DNA of 8,526 bases from Fidelibacterota bacterium UBA1134 (lineage in GTDB: Bacteria > Fidelibacterota > Marinisomatia > Marinisomatales > S15-B10): the NCBI GenBank assembly GCA_002311975.1, contig DCAL01000012.1, positions 2,141-10,666 of the forward strand. The letters are read 5' to 3'. The number at the start of each line of letters is the position of its first letter. The first letter of the stretch is position 1. A program made the translations under genes and the position numbers. Below the pieces are notes generated by a model, which was given only the letters and a program-made list of their open reading frames with translations, did no database searches and was not told the DNA's origin. Positions 1 to 6,906 of the stretch are shown here, in pieces.

Positions 1-66
1 CGAAAATAACTCTTCAGCACAATGATTTGCAAACTCATTGTTCTGACGGTAGTCTTCGATGTTCAA
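1..66 (-). CDS. partial hypothetical protein, N-terminal end only
   Basis: A reading frame enters the window's left edge on the minus strand, downstream of the TauE-like gene and in the same direction. The 22 visible codons begin NIEDYRQNNEFANHC after the proposed start. The only usual start codon in the open stretch is TTG at 66-64, and an in-frame TGA lies just upstream at 81-79. A purine-rich AGGAAGG lies only about 2 nt before the TTG, closer than usual for a ribosome site, so the start is uncertain. The stretch is soluble and acidic with no membrane segment. I do not recognise the family. The 40-bp gap after the permease gene would fit co-transcription with arsC and the permease, but 22 codons are weak evidence for a gene. 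Confidence 0.3.
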   Translation of the reverse strand, partial: MNIEDYRQNNEFANHCAEELFS

Positions 67-106
67 ACCCTTCCTGATTCACAGTGAGCTAATACCATGT
101 CAAGAT

Positions 107-877
107 TCACACCAGCCCCAATCCAAGCGCCGCGGAGAGGATTATAAGTGTAACGGCAACAAATCTCTGGATGTGGATCATGGTCACTTTCTCGACCAAC
201 CGCTTTCCGAGGAATGCACCGACGAAAGCAGCCAGAGATCCCGCCAAGACAAGTTTCCCATTCTCCAATCCTAAGATAGAGAAATTGACGCCGTAGACGG
301 TGAGACGGGTGATGTCGACCATGCAAGCGATAGTGACACCCGTACCGATGAACTGTTCCTTTGTGAGCCCCGCGTTGGCGAGAAAGGAACTCCGCATGGC
401 GCCTTGGTGTCCGGAAAGTCCGCCGAACAGGCCGCTTAGAACACCGCCCAACGGCAATAGACTGACGCTGAACTCAAGATTTTGAAACATGGGGAGCACT
501 TCAATCAGTACGAAAAGGGCTATGAGGATGGCGATTAGAAGTTTGACCCATTCCACCTCGAACTGTCTGGCGAGCCAAGTGTAAGTTACCGCAGGGGGAA
601 GACTGGAGATGTGCGTCAGAATCCAGGCTCCCATGGCGGCAGAAACGATTGCAGGTAAACCGAATTTTGTCACTATGTCGTCGCGCCGATGCTTGCCGAA
701 GAGTGATAGTTTGAAGAAGTTATTTGCCAAGTGAATAACAGCTGTGGCCGCCACCGCCACCTGCATGGGAAAGAAAATCGCCATGACGGGCATGAGAAGA
801 GAACCGAGGCCGAAGCCAGAGAACAGCGTCAGCCCCGAAGCAAACAGAGCAACCAGTGAGACGATGATGTATTCCAT
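107..877 (-). CDS. TauE/SafE (TSUP) family membrane permease
   Basis: This is a 256-residue, very hydrophobic inner-membrane protein, the normal length for TauE/SafE family anion transporters, with about eight membrane segments. The internally duplicated family signature is visible. The first copy is GFGLGSLLMPV at 21-31, followed by an A-x-x-ATAVIHLANN stretch near 42-53. The second is the glycine-rich GGLSGHQGAMRSSF at 152-165, followed by GLTKEQFIGT at 170-179. Family members move sulfite, sulfoacetate, thiosulfate or other small anions; the substrate here cannot be read from sequence. The ATG at 877 is the only reasonable start, because a TGA closes the frame at 913-911, and no Shine-Dalgarno site precedes it. 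The gene lies 98 bp downstream of the arsenate reductase gene on the same strand, so the two may be co-transcribed. A link to arsenic or another oxyanion is inference from position only. Confidence 0.88.
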   Translation of the reverse strand: MEYIIVSLVALFASGLTLFSGFGLGSLLMPVMAIFFPMQVAVAATAVIHLANNFFKLSLFGKHRRDDIVTKFGLPAIVSAAMGAWILTHISSLPPAVTYTWLARQFEVEWVKLLIAILIALFVLIEVLPMFQNLEFSVSLLPLGGVLSGLFGGLSGHQGAMRSSFLANAGLTKEQFIGTGVTIACMVDITRLTVYGVNFSILGLENGKLVLAGSLAAFVGAFLGKRLVEKVTMIHIQRFVAVTLIILSAALGLGLV

Positions 878-944
878 AGGGACTTGATATGACGGATTGT
901 CACGGACCTGTCAGATTGGGAAAAACATGGGAGTGCATCTCCAT

Positions 945-962
945 CCGACAGACTCCTGTCAA
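945..962 (-). repeat. small hairpin between arsC and the permease gene
   Basis: Read on the minus strand, GACAG (960-956) and CTGTC (951-947) are a perfect 5-bp inverted repeat around the loop GAGT. Two further U-G wobble pairs at the base make a 7-bp stem. It lies 13 nt after the arsC terminal TGA and 67 nt before the permease ATG. No T-run follows, so it is a poor terminator. It could be an operator, an RNA processing site or chance. Confidence 0.3.
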
Positions 963-975
963 CTTTTTGAATTCC

Positions 976-1329
976 TCAATCAAGTAGTTCAAGCACTCGA
1001 TCTGGCGGCCGTCCCAGAACTGCCCGGTCTCCCCTTACCGCAATGGGGCGCTCGATCAGCTTTGGATGCGCTGCCATCTGATGAAAAAGTTCATCGTCGT
1101 CTTCCAGTTTCTCCTTGAGACTGAGCTCTTTATAATCGGCCTCGCGTCTGCGGATAAACTCCTTCGGGCGAAGCCCCATCATTAGAGCCAGTGCCTTCAA
1201 GGTGGTTGCATCAGGAGGCATCTTCAGATACTCCACGATCTGAGGTTCCACTCCCTTATCTCTGAGAATCTTCACGGATTCCCGGCTCTTTGATCAGCGC
1301 GGGTTATGATAGATGGAAATATTGCTCAT
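976..1329 (-). CDS. arsC: Arsenate reductase, glutaredoxin-type, probable selenoprotein (UGA at catalytic position 12)
   Basis: The product reduces arsenate to arsenite in the cytoplasm; Cys enzymes of this class form a covalent thiol-arsenate intermediate resolved by glutathione/glutaredoxin. Translation from the ATG at 1329 gives MSNISIYHNPR, then an in-frame TGA at 1296-1294, then SKSRESVKIL and on to a TGA stop at 978-976. The total is 117 residues, a normal ArsC length. The ATG is supported by AAGGAGG at 1342-1336 with a 6-nt spacer. Compared from memory with E. coli ArsC, the TGA falls exactly on catalytic Cys12. His8, Asn9, Pro10, Arg16 and the arsenate-binding arginines Arg60, Arg94 (ERPI) and Arg107 (GRP) sit at identical numbers. 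A SECIS-like hairpin follows the TGA. I therefore read residue 12 as selenocysteine. The rival reading is a one-base nonsense mutation or sequencing error at a Cys codon. A call starting at the GTG for Val19 (1275) would lose the active site. Confidence 0.85.
1264..1283 (-). promoter_or_regulatory. candidate bacterial SECIS element of arsC
   Basis: Immediately downstream of the in-frame TGA (1296-1294), after a 10-nt spacer, the minus strand reads GGGAATC (1283-1277), loop CGTGAA (1276-1271), GATTCTC (1270-1264). The arms form a 7-bp stem with one G-U wobble. The apical loop contains GU, 19-20 nt after the TGA. Bacterial SECIS elements recognised by SelB lie within the coding sequence just after the UGA and carry a G or GU in a small apical loop, so position and shape both fit. 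No folding program was run. Confidence 0.72.
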
Positions 1330-1335
1330 GCGGTT

Positions 1336-1342
1336 CCTCCTT
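1336..1342 (-). promoter_or_regulatory. strong Shine-Dalgarno site fixing the arsC start
   Basis: AAGGAGG on the minus strand is separated by 6 nt from the ATG at 1329-1327. It fixes translation upstream of the UGA codon and argues that the first 11 codons are translated, rather than initiation occurring at the downstream GTG (1275). It contrasts with the mre genes, which lack such sites. Confidence 0.8.
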
Positions 1343-1383
1343 AAAGTAATGTACAGTTTTAATGGATTGATTCGGGGTCCAAT

Positions 1384-1545
1384 TTATTCCAGCCCGGTGA
1401 AAATTACTTCATCTGAAAAACTCATATTCTCGGCCCGGTTTGTCGTGCCAGTTGCGGTGTACTTGTGAGTGCTGAGATTCAGATTGACAAGTCGTTTGCC
1501 GAACAGTAACTTCCAAGCCTCCTGAGGATTCCGAGGAAGGGGAAA
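1384..1545 (-). other. unexplained open frame upstream of arsC, possible gene remnant
   Basis: Fifty-three sense codons are open on the minus strand between a TGA (1548-1546) and a TAA (1386-1384), reading toward arsC. There is no ATG, GTG or TTG start until an internal ATG about three quarters of the way along (1425-1423). The peptide has balanced, protein-like composition, with stretches such as PQEAWKLLFGKRLVNL and SFSDEVIFTGLE, but I do not recognise it. It could be the tail of a decayed gene or chance, because a run of this length without stops is not rare at this base composition. The rest of the 243-bp divergent region holds the mreB leader and the arsC ribosome site. Confidence 0.15.
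1484..1512 (+). promoter_or_regulatory. candidate promoter of the mre operon
   Basis: TTGACA (1484-1489) is a perfect -35 match, followed after exactly 17 bp by TAACTT (1507-1512), a weak -10. This would place the transcript start roughly 55 bp before mreB. The same pairing, TTGATA-17-TAACTT, occurs ahead of ybgF at 6948-6976. TAnnTT also resembles the -7 element described for Bacteroidetes promoters. The call is by eye only. Confidence 0.35.
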
Positions 1546-1572
1546 TCATATAAATTCGCCAGTCTCATTAAC

Positions 1573-2601
1573 GTGAGTAAAGTAAAGAACAGCTTTCGCC
1601 CAAGAGGGTGGGTCTCTGGTGACCTCGCCATTGATCTGGGTACGGCCAATACGCTCATCTGGCTTCAGGGCAAAGGGGTGGTGATCAATGAACCGTCAGT
1701 TGTTGCCCGGGGAATCAACGATGGGGTTATAATTGCAGTGGGAAATGAAGCCAATGAGATGGTGGGCAAGACTCACCAGGCCATAGAGACGATTAGACCT
1801 CTGAAAGATGGCGTCATTGCCGATTTCCAGATGACTGACGGACTGCTGCAAGGATTCGTCAGGAAGATTCGATTGAATCGGCTAGCCCGCCCCAGAATGG
1901 TCATCTGTGTTCCCAGCGGCGTCACAGAGGTGGAGAGGCGTGCTGTAAAGGATTCTGGTGAAAGAGCCAATGCACGTGAGATATACCTTATTGAGGAGCC
2001 CGTGGCGGCGGCCATCGGCATCGGCCTCGATATCAGCAAACCCGTGGGTAATATGATTGTAGATATTGGCGGTGGTACTACAGAGATTGCTGTCATTGCT
2101 CTTAACGGTGTAGTAACGAAGGAGACGATCAGGGTGGCCGGAAGGGCCATGGATAAGGCAGTCGTTTCGTGGTTCCGCAATGAACACAAGCTCGAGATCG
2201 GCAAGCCGACCGCGGAGAAGATCAAAATTTCTGTCGGTACTGCCATGCGGATGAATGATCAGCCAATTACCGTAAAGGGGCGGGATATGGTTTCCGGTAT
2301 TCCGAAAACGGTGGATATTTCCGCCGATGAACTACGGCAAGCCCTTAAGGATACAGTGGCACAAATCGTTGACGCGGTGAAAAGAACTCTTGAGAAGACA
2401 CCTCCGGAACTATCCGTCGATATTCTTGACCGCGGCATCATCCTCACGGGCGGGTCGGCACTCCTGAAAGGGCTGGATCAAAACATCCGTGAGAGAACGG
2501 ACTTGGCGGTAAACGTTTCTGAGTCTCCTCTTCTGGATGTCGTCAGAGGGACAGGCATGGTCCTCAGTGATATCAAGAAATATGCCGATGTTCTCATGTG
2601 A
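1573..2601 (+). CDS. mreB: Rod shape-determining actin homologue MreB
   Basis: MreB is the bacterial actin that forms membrane-bound filaments and directs the elongasome. The 342 residues match the usual family length. Actin-fold nucleotide motifs are clear: phosphate-1 loop DLGTANT (21-27), the EEP segment (141-143) before phosphate-2 DIGGGTTE (164-171), and adenosine loop ILTGGSALLKG (290-300). EPSVVA and IRPLKDGVIADF are also typical of MreB. The GTG at 1573 is the only ATG, GTG or TTG in frame near the conserved N-terminus, but no Shine-Dalgarno site precedes it; the bases before it read CAGTCTCATTAAC. It is the first gene of a tight five-gene operon and stops with TGA. Identity is secure; the exact start is moderately certain. 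Confidence 0.97.
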   Translation: MSKVKNSFRPRGWVSGDLAIDLGTANTLIWLQGKGVVINEPSVVARGINDGVIIAVGNEANEMVGKTHQAIETIRPLKDGVIADFQMTDGLLQGFVRKIRLNRLARPRMVICVPSGVTEVERRAVKDSGERANAREIYLIEEPVAAAIGIGLDISKPVGNMIVDIGGGTTEIAVIALNGVVTKETIRVAGRAMDKAVVSWFRNEHKLEIGKPTAEKIKISVGTAMRMNDQPITVKGRDMVSGIPKTVDISADELRQALKDTVAQIVDAVKRTLEKTPPELSVDILDRGIILTGGSALLKGLDQNIRERTDLAVNVSESPLLDVVRGTGMVLSDIKKYADVLM

Positions 2602-2610
2602 TTTTTTTTG

Positions 2611-3402
2611 ATGAGAAGGTTTTTCGATCTCTTCTATGAGAGAAGAGATTATTTTTCACTCTTCCTCGCTGTCGTCATTTCAATCTTCCTTCTCTCTGCC
2701 AGTGAATCCCCAGAAGCTCGAATAATCCAGGGGAAAGTTAACAGCGTCTTCTCCGTCCTCTACCGGCCCGTCCTTTGGGTAAAGGGAATTAGTGAAGTGA
2801 GACAGGAGAATCAACTGCTGCGGGAAAAGGCAATGCAGTTGGCGCTTTTGAACAGTTCACTTATGAGCTATAAAGAAGAGAATGAGGAGCTCCGCAAAAT
2901 GCTGGGTTATGAACGAATCAGTCGATATGAGTTGGTTCCCGGCAAGGTTATCAATAAAGGAATCGCACCGCTGATTTCGTCTGTCACCATCGATGTAGGC
3001 AGCGAGCACGGAATCGGGATAGATTTTGCCGTTGTAAGTACAGACGGTGTTGTCGGCAAGACTGTCTCAGTAGGAAAGAAAATATCCGTTGTTCAATTGA
3101 TGACCGACTACAATTTCCGTATAAGTGTAAAGCTCGGGAAATCCGCAACGACTGGCATTCTGCGCTGGAAGGGTGCTGATACGTTTGAGGTGTGGGGAAT
3201 TCCCAAAGCGGTAGATATAGAAATCGGCGAACGGATTGTCACTTCCGGTTTCAGTGATATTTTCCCCGAGAACTCCCCGGTAGGATTGGTTACCGGTGTA
3301 AGAGAGCGCTCGGATATGCTGCATAAGATCGTTGTGGCGAAAGCATCCACCGATTTTACGGCACTCCAGCACCTGTTTGTTATCATGAAGGCAGCAGAAT
3401 GA
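2611..3402 (+). CDS. mreC: Rod shape-determining protein MreC
   Basis: MreC is a bitopic inner-membrane protein whose periplasmic part activates PBP2-RodA. The product is 263 residues. A short basic cytoplasmic start (MRRFFDLFYERR) precedes one membrane segment at about 14-30. A coiled coil follows at about 55-95 (VRQENQLLREKA and YKEENEELRKML). The remainder is the beta-barrel domain, with the typical P-G-K-V-I-N-K-G stretch, the repeated D-G-V-V-G-K-type turns and a late TSGFSDIFPENSPVGLV segment. I chose the ATG at 2611; an adjacent in-frame TTG at 2608 would add one residue. Only nine bases separate the mreB stop from this ATG. They include eight T's and no Shine-Dalgarno site, which suggests translational coupling. 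The gene ends in an ATGA overlap with mreD. Confidence 0.95.
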   Translation: MRRFFDLFYERRDYFSLFLAVVISIFLLSASESPEARIIQGKVNSVFSVLYRPVLWVKGISEVRQENQLLREKAMQLALLNSSLMSYKEENEELRKMLGYERISRYELVPGKVINKGIAPLISSVTIDVGSEHGIGIDFAVVSTDGVVGKTVSVGKKISVVQLMTDYNFRISVKLGKSATTGILRWKGADTFEVWGIPKAVDIEIGERIVTSGFSDIFPENSPVGLVTGVRERSDMLHKIVVAKASTDFTALQHLFVIMKAAE

Positions 3403-3893
3403 ACTGGCGACATCCCGCCCTTGGGGCTGTAGCTGTTTTTCTGGTTCAGTTTTTCCTCTCAGAGTACCTGACTATCCAACGGATCCGCCCCGATTTTCTC
3501 CTCATTTATGTCATGTATGTGGCATTGAGGAATGGGAGCACGCAGGGAGTCATCTACGGCTTTGCTCTCGGCATTTTTGAAGATTTTCTCAGTGCTGGAT
3601 CGCTCCTCGGCTTGGCACCTCTGACTAAATCCATCACAGGTTTCCTGATCGGAAGATTACGGGGAAAGTTCAGCCGCATGAATCCTTTCGTATTTCACCT
3701 TGCTTGGGTAGCTGTAGCACTGTTGCATTTCGTTGTGTACATCTATGTCTCCTATCAAAGTGTTTATGAAATCTCTCAGCTTCTTTTCTGGCAGACGTGG
3801 ATTCTGATGGCGGCATACACGTTCGTTTTTATCGGCATCATGCAGATCATTCTCCCCTTTCATCGCATTTATCCAGACGATAAGCTGGCATAG
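3399..3893 (+). CDS. mreD: Rod shape-determining protein MreD
   Basis: This is a small polytopic inner-membrane protein of 164 residues, the normal MreD size, with about five or six hydrophobic segments. The characteristic MreD core is present: the RPDFLLIYVMYVALRNGS region near 28-45, then G-x-x-x-G-F-A-L-G-I-F-E-D and a glycine/leucine-rich stretch leading to the basic GRLRGKF near 85-91. MreD joins the MreC-PBP2-RodA complex in the membrane; its molecular action is less defined than that of its partners. Its ATG overlaps the mreC TGA by 4 bases, so translation is probably coupled. Six bases separate its TAG stop from the next ATG. Sequence conservation in this family is low, so operon position supports the call. 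Confidence 0.93.
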   Translation: MNWRHPALGAVAVFLVQFFLSEYLTIQRIRPDFLLIYVMYVALRNGSTQGVIYGFALGIFEDFLSAGSLLGLAPLTKSITGFLIGRLRGKFSRMNPFVFHLAWVAVALLHFVVYIYVSYQSVYEISQLLFWQTWILMAAYTFVFIGIMQIILPFHRIYPDDKLA

Positions 3894-3899
3894 GTTCCA

Positions 3900-5675
3900 A
3901 TGCTGAAGAGTGAAATATATGTCCCGGCTGGAAAAAGGAATGTTGCTTACGGTGTGGCGGTCGTTGTATTTGCTCTTCTAATCACTAAGTTTTTCATTCT
4001 TCAAATCTATCGGCATGACAGGCTTTTTGAGCAGTCGGAATATAATCGCGTCCGCCCCATCACCGCCTATGCTCCTCGAGGGAAAATCTTGGATAGAAAC
4101 GGGAATATTCTGGTAGCCAATCGGTCGGTCTATACGATCTCTGTTATCAGAGACGAAATAGCAGAAGAATATCAGGAGTTAAAGATTATTGCCGACTATC
4201 TTGAAATGACCAGCGCCGAAGTACATCATAATCTTAATAAGTACCACAGAGGCCGCTTCCTTCCGGCCCGTATCGCACGCGATGTTCCCATAGAGAGATT
4301 AAGTCTGGTGGAAGAACACAAGAATCAACTTCCCGGCGTTATCTATTCTGAGTTCCCCGTCCGTTTCTATCCCGAACTGGAGAAAGTCAGAGCTTCACAC
4401 ATGCTCGGTTATCTGCGCGAGATTAACCGTAACCAACTTGGGAATTCCGATTATCTACCGGGCGATTTTATTGGTGCTCAGGGAGTAGAGAAAGAGTTTG
4501 AATCGGTGCTTCGCGGGGAGAAAGGCACCTATTTTCAACAGGTGGATGCGTACGGTAGACAAGTCGGTACTGTCAAAGAGAGACCTCCTATTCCGGCTAT
4601 ACCCGGCGAAGATATCCGGCTGACAATCGACAAGAATCTCCAAGGAGATGTTGAACATATTCTGGAGGGCAAAATTGGGTCGGCAGTTGTTCTTGATGCT
4701 GTGAAGGGTGAGGTGCTGGCTATGGTGAGCAAGCCGGACTATCCACTGGAAGATTTTGCCGGTTTCATGGAAGCTGATGTGTGGGCAAAATACACGAATG
4801 ATAGTAACAAGCCGCTCCTGAACCGAGCCGTACAGGGCATATATCCTCCTGGTTCAGTTATGAAGCTCATCACCGCCATTACCGCTCTCGAGGAAGGATT
4901 GGTGGATCCCAGCAAGACTATCTCTTGTACAGGAACTTATCACTACGGTGATCGAGATTATCGCTGTTGGAGAGAGATAGGCCATGGAAGCGTGAATCTT
5001 TCGAAAGCAATCGTAGAATCTTGTAACATTTACTTCTATCAGCTTGTTCAACAGATCAAGCTCGATTCGTGGCATCGTTATGCAACGATGTTTGGGTTTG
5101 GTCAGAAGACAGGGGTGGAGGTGTCGGAGGAACATGACGGCATTGTTCCCAACACAACTTTCATGGACAGAAAATACGGAAAGCGCGGTTGGACAAAGGG
5201 CTATCTCCTGAACATGGCCATTGGTCAGGGTGACATCCTGGCAACCCCGCTTCAGATGGCGCAATTTGTGGCATTGCTGGCCACCAAAGGAGAAGTCCCA
5301 AATCTCACTCTTGTTCAAACGAAGAGTGAGTCAAATATCGAGAGGATACGCGACCGTCTGTTTCTTAAGCAATCTACGTGGTCAAGAATTCGCCGCATGA
5401 TGTTTGACGTAGCAAACAGCAGCCACGGAACAGCGTACAGCCCCGGTCTTGCCGGTTCAAATGTTAATTTTTTTGGCAAGACAGGATCGGCCCAGAATCC
5501 CCACGGTGAAACGCATGCCTGGTTTGTAGGATTCGCCGAAAAAGGCTCTCAGAAGATTGCTTTGGTGGTCTTGGTGGAGCACGGCGGTATGGGCGGTTCT
5601 GCGGCAGCGCCTTTGGCCGCTCGTATTGTTCGCGATTACTTTCAACGTGAATACGATCAATTGACACTCAGATGA
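3900..5675 (+). CDS. mrdA: Penicillin-binding protein 2, elongasome transpeptidase
   Basis: This is a class B PBP that cross-links peptidoglycan in the periplasm during rod elongation, paired with RodA. The 591 residues fall in the usual range. One N-terminal membrane anchor (about 15-34) precedes the pedestal domain, which begins with the typical PRGKILDRNGNILVANR stretch. The transpeptidase motifs are complete: S319-V-M-K322 within YPPGSVMKL, with Ser319 the acyl-acceptor; S374-C-N376; and K527-T-G529 in GKTGSAQ. The hallmark GAQGVEKEFESVLRG and VLDAVKGEVLAMVSKPD blocks are also present. No Shine-Dalgarno site precedes the ATG, which lies six bases after the mreD stop. The gene ends in an ATGA overlap with rodA. 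FtsI/PBP3 is excluded by the mre-rodA context and the PBP2-type motifs. Confidence 0.96.
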   Translation: MLKSEIYVPAGKRNVAYGVAVVVFALLITKFFILQIYRHDRLFEQSEYNRVRPITAYAPRGKILDRNGNILVANRSVYTISVIRDEIAEEYQELKIIADYLEMTSAEVHHNLNKYHRGRFLPARIARDVPIERLSLVEEHKNQLPGVIYSEFPVRFYPELEKVRASHMLGYLREINRNQLGNSDYLPGDFIGAQGVEKEFESVLRGEKGTYFQQVDAYGRQVGTVKERPPIPAIPGEDIRLTIDKNLQGDVEHILEGKIGSAVVLDAVKGEVLAMVSKPDYPLEDFAGFMEADVWAKYTNDSNKPLLNRAVQGIYPPGSVMKLITAITALEEGLVDPSKTISCTGTYHYGDRDYRCWREIGHGSVNLSKAIVESCNIYFYQLVQQIKLDSWHRYATMFGFGQKTGVEVSEEHDGIVPNTTFMDRKYGKRGWTKGYLLNMAIGQGDILATPLQMAQFVALLATKGEVPNLTLVQTKSESNIERIRDRLFLKQSTWSRIRRMMFDVANSSHGTAYSPGLAGSNVNFFGKTGSAQNPHGETHAWFVGFAEKGSQKIALVVLVEHGGMGGSAAAPLAARIVRDYFQREYDQLTLR

Positions 5676-6895
5676 TTCCATTTGCCTCAAAGCTGGGACA
5701 GGCATCCATCAGGTGGCTGTTCATCGGGTTCATATTGACAGGCTTCGGTTTGCTGGCGCTCTACAGTATAGCTTCTAACGCGGCTGAAATCTCTCTGTCA
5801 TCCAGGTTTGCAAAACATGCTCTCTGGATTATTCCTTCACTCTTGATCTTTGTTGTCTGCTTCTATTCCTCAACGAAGATCATTCACAAGTACGCTTATG
5901 TTACTTTTGGGCTGGGACTCGGTGCATTGCTGATTCCTTTTCTTACGGGTACTGTAGCGGGGACTCATAGATGGATCTCTCTGGGAAGCGTCAGTTTTCA
6001 GCCGTCCGAGCCGATTAAGTGGTTCTTGGTAATCGCCCTGGCGAGGTATCTGTCGGACTACAATCTTGAAATGAAGAAAATTTATTCGCTGGCTTTTCCT
6101 ATCATAATTGCGCTTATTCCAGCAGCTGTTATTCTGAGACAGTCCGATCTCGGCTCTGCGATCATCGTACTCACTCCCGTTATTCCCATGCTCTTCTGGG
6201 TTGGTGCCAAACCTGTCCACCTGTTTTTACTTCTGGCTCCCATACTCAGTATTGTGACAGCGTTCAACTACTACTCATTCACGCTGTGGATTATCATTCT
6301 GGCCGTTATTCTTTATCGATCCCGACCGACACTAAGGGTTGGTCTTACCAATTTTTTTGGCAATATCTTTGTCGGTCTTCTAACACCGTATCTCTGGGGT
6401 CAGCTGAAGCCTTATCAGCAGGAAAGAGTCCTGGTGCTCTTCGATGTCTCGCGCGATCCCAAGGGTGCCGCTTATCAAGTGATTCAATCACAGACAGCTA
6501 TCGGCTCCGGGGGCTTCTGGGGAAAGGGCTGGGGTAATGGAACTCAGACACATCTTAAGTTCCTGCCGGAACAGGAGACAGACTTCATCTTCTCAGTCAT
6601 AGGTGAAGAATTCGGATTTGTAGTCGTTTGTCTGATACTCGGTTTGTTTGCGTTCCTTGTACTGGATCTGATCCGGTCAGCATACAGAACCAGCGAACGT
6701 TTCCCAAGCCTCATCCTGATTGGGATAGCCACACTTTTCCTCTCTCACGTCTTTGTGAATGTGGGGATGACGGTGAATCTTCTACCGGTGAAAGGGTTGC
6801 CGCTCCCGTTTCTCAGCTACGGAGGAACTTTTCTTCTGTCGTGTTACGCCATGCTGGGGCTTGCCATGAATATGTCAGTGGAGTCCTATGAATGA
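5672..6895 (+). CDS. rodA: SEDS peptidoglycan glycosyltransferase RodA
   Basis: RodA polymerises lipid II into glycan strands for lateral wall growth, working with PBP2. The product is 407 residues with about ten membrane segments. SEDS landmarks are visible: the HRW...FQPSE block (99-113), R-Q-S-DLGS (156-162, usually PDLGT), QSQTAIGSGG (272-281), and the extracytoplasmic E-T-D304-F motif whose Asp is essential in studied RodA proteins. The C-terminal signature PVKGLPLPFLSYGG (372-385) is also present. The ATG overlaps the mrdA TGA, an ATGA junction that couples the two partners. FtsW is the alternative SEDS family, but the operon partners point to RodA. This is the last gene of the cell-shape operon, and a 127-bp gap follows. 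Confidence 0.96.
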   Translation: MIPFASKLGQASIRWLFIGFILTGFGLLALYSIASNAAEISLSSRFAKHALWIIPSLLIFVVCFYSSTKIIHKYAYVTFGLGLGALLIPFLTGTVAGTHRWISLGSVSFQPSEPIKWFLVIALARYLSDYNLEMKKIYSLAFPIIIALIPAAVILRQSDLGSAIIVLTPVIPMLFWVGAKPVHLFLLLAPILSIVTAFNYYSFTLWIIILAVILYRSRPTLRVGLTNFFGNIFVGLLTPYLWGQLKPYQQERVLVLFDVSRDPKGAAYQVIQSQTAIGSGGFWGKGWGNGTQTHLKFLPEQETDFIFSVIGEEFGFVVVCLILGLFAFLVLDLIRSAYRTSERFPSLILIGIATLFLSHVFVNVGMTVNLLPVKGLPLPFLSYGGTFLLSCYAMLGLAMNMSVESYE

Positions 6896-6906
6896 TTGCG
6901 AGAGAA

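Noticed and set aside
976..1275. Truncated 99-residue ArsC-like protein starting at the GTG of Val19
   Set aside because: It has no ribosome site of its own and would lack the whole active-site loop. A strong ribosome site and homologous N-terminus lie upstream in the same frame across the UGA.
1294..1296. UGA read as tryptophan or glycine under an alternative genetic code
   Set aside because: mreB, mreC, mrdA, rodA and the permease all end with TGA at the expected family length, so UGA is a normal stop in this genome.
1349..1468. 39-codon plus-strand frame starting with ATG in the divergent region
   Set aside because: It has no ribosome site, no recognisable family, lies opposite another chance-like frame, and overlaps the arsC leader.
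1510..1539. CTTCC/GGAAG hairpin in the mreB leader
   Set aside because: The stem is only 5 bp with a 20-nt interior and a poor inner pairing; it is not distinguishable from chance.
1546..1548. Second Sec codon (TGA) at the head of the orphan minus-strand frame
   Set aside because: The frame upstream has no usable start and runs antisense into mreB. The nearby hairpin has a bulged stem and an 11-nt loop without GU.
1773..2246. Long antisense open frame within mreB
   Set aside because: The sense strand encodes unmistakable MreB motifs; the antisense frame is a by-product of its codon use and has no family resemblance.
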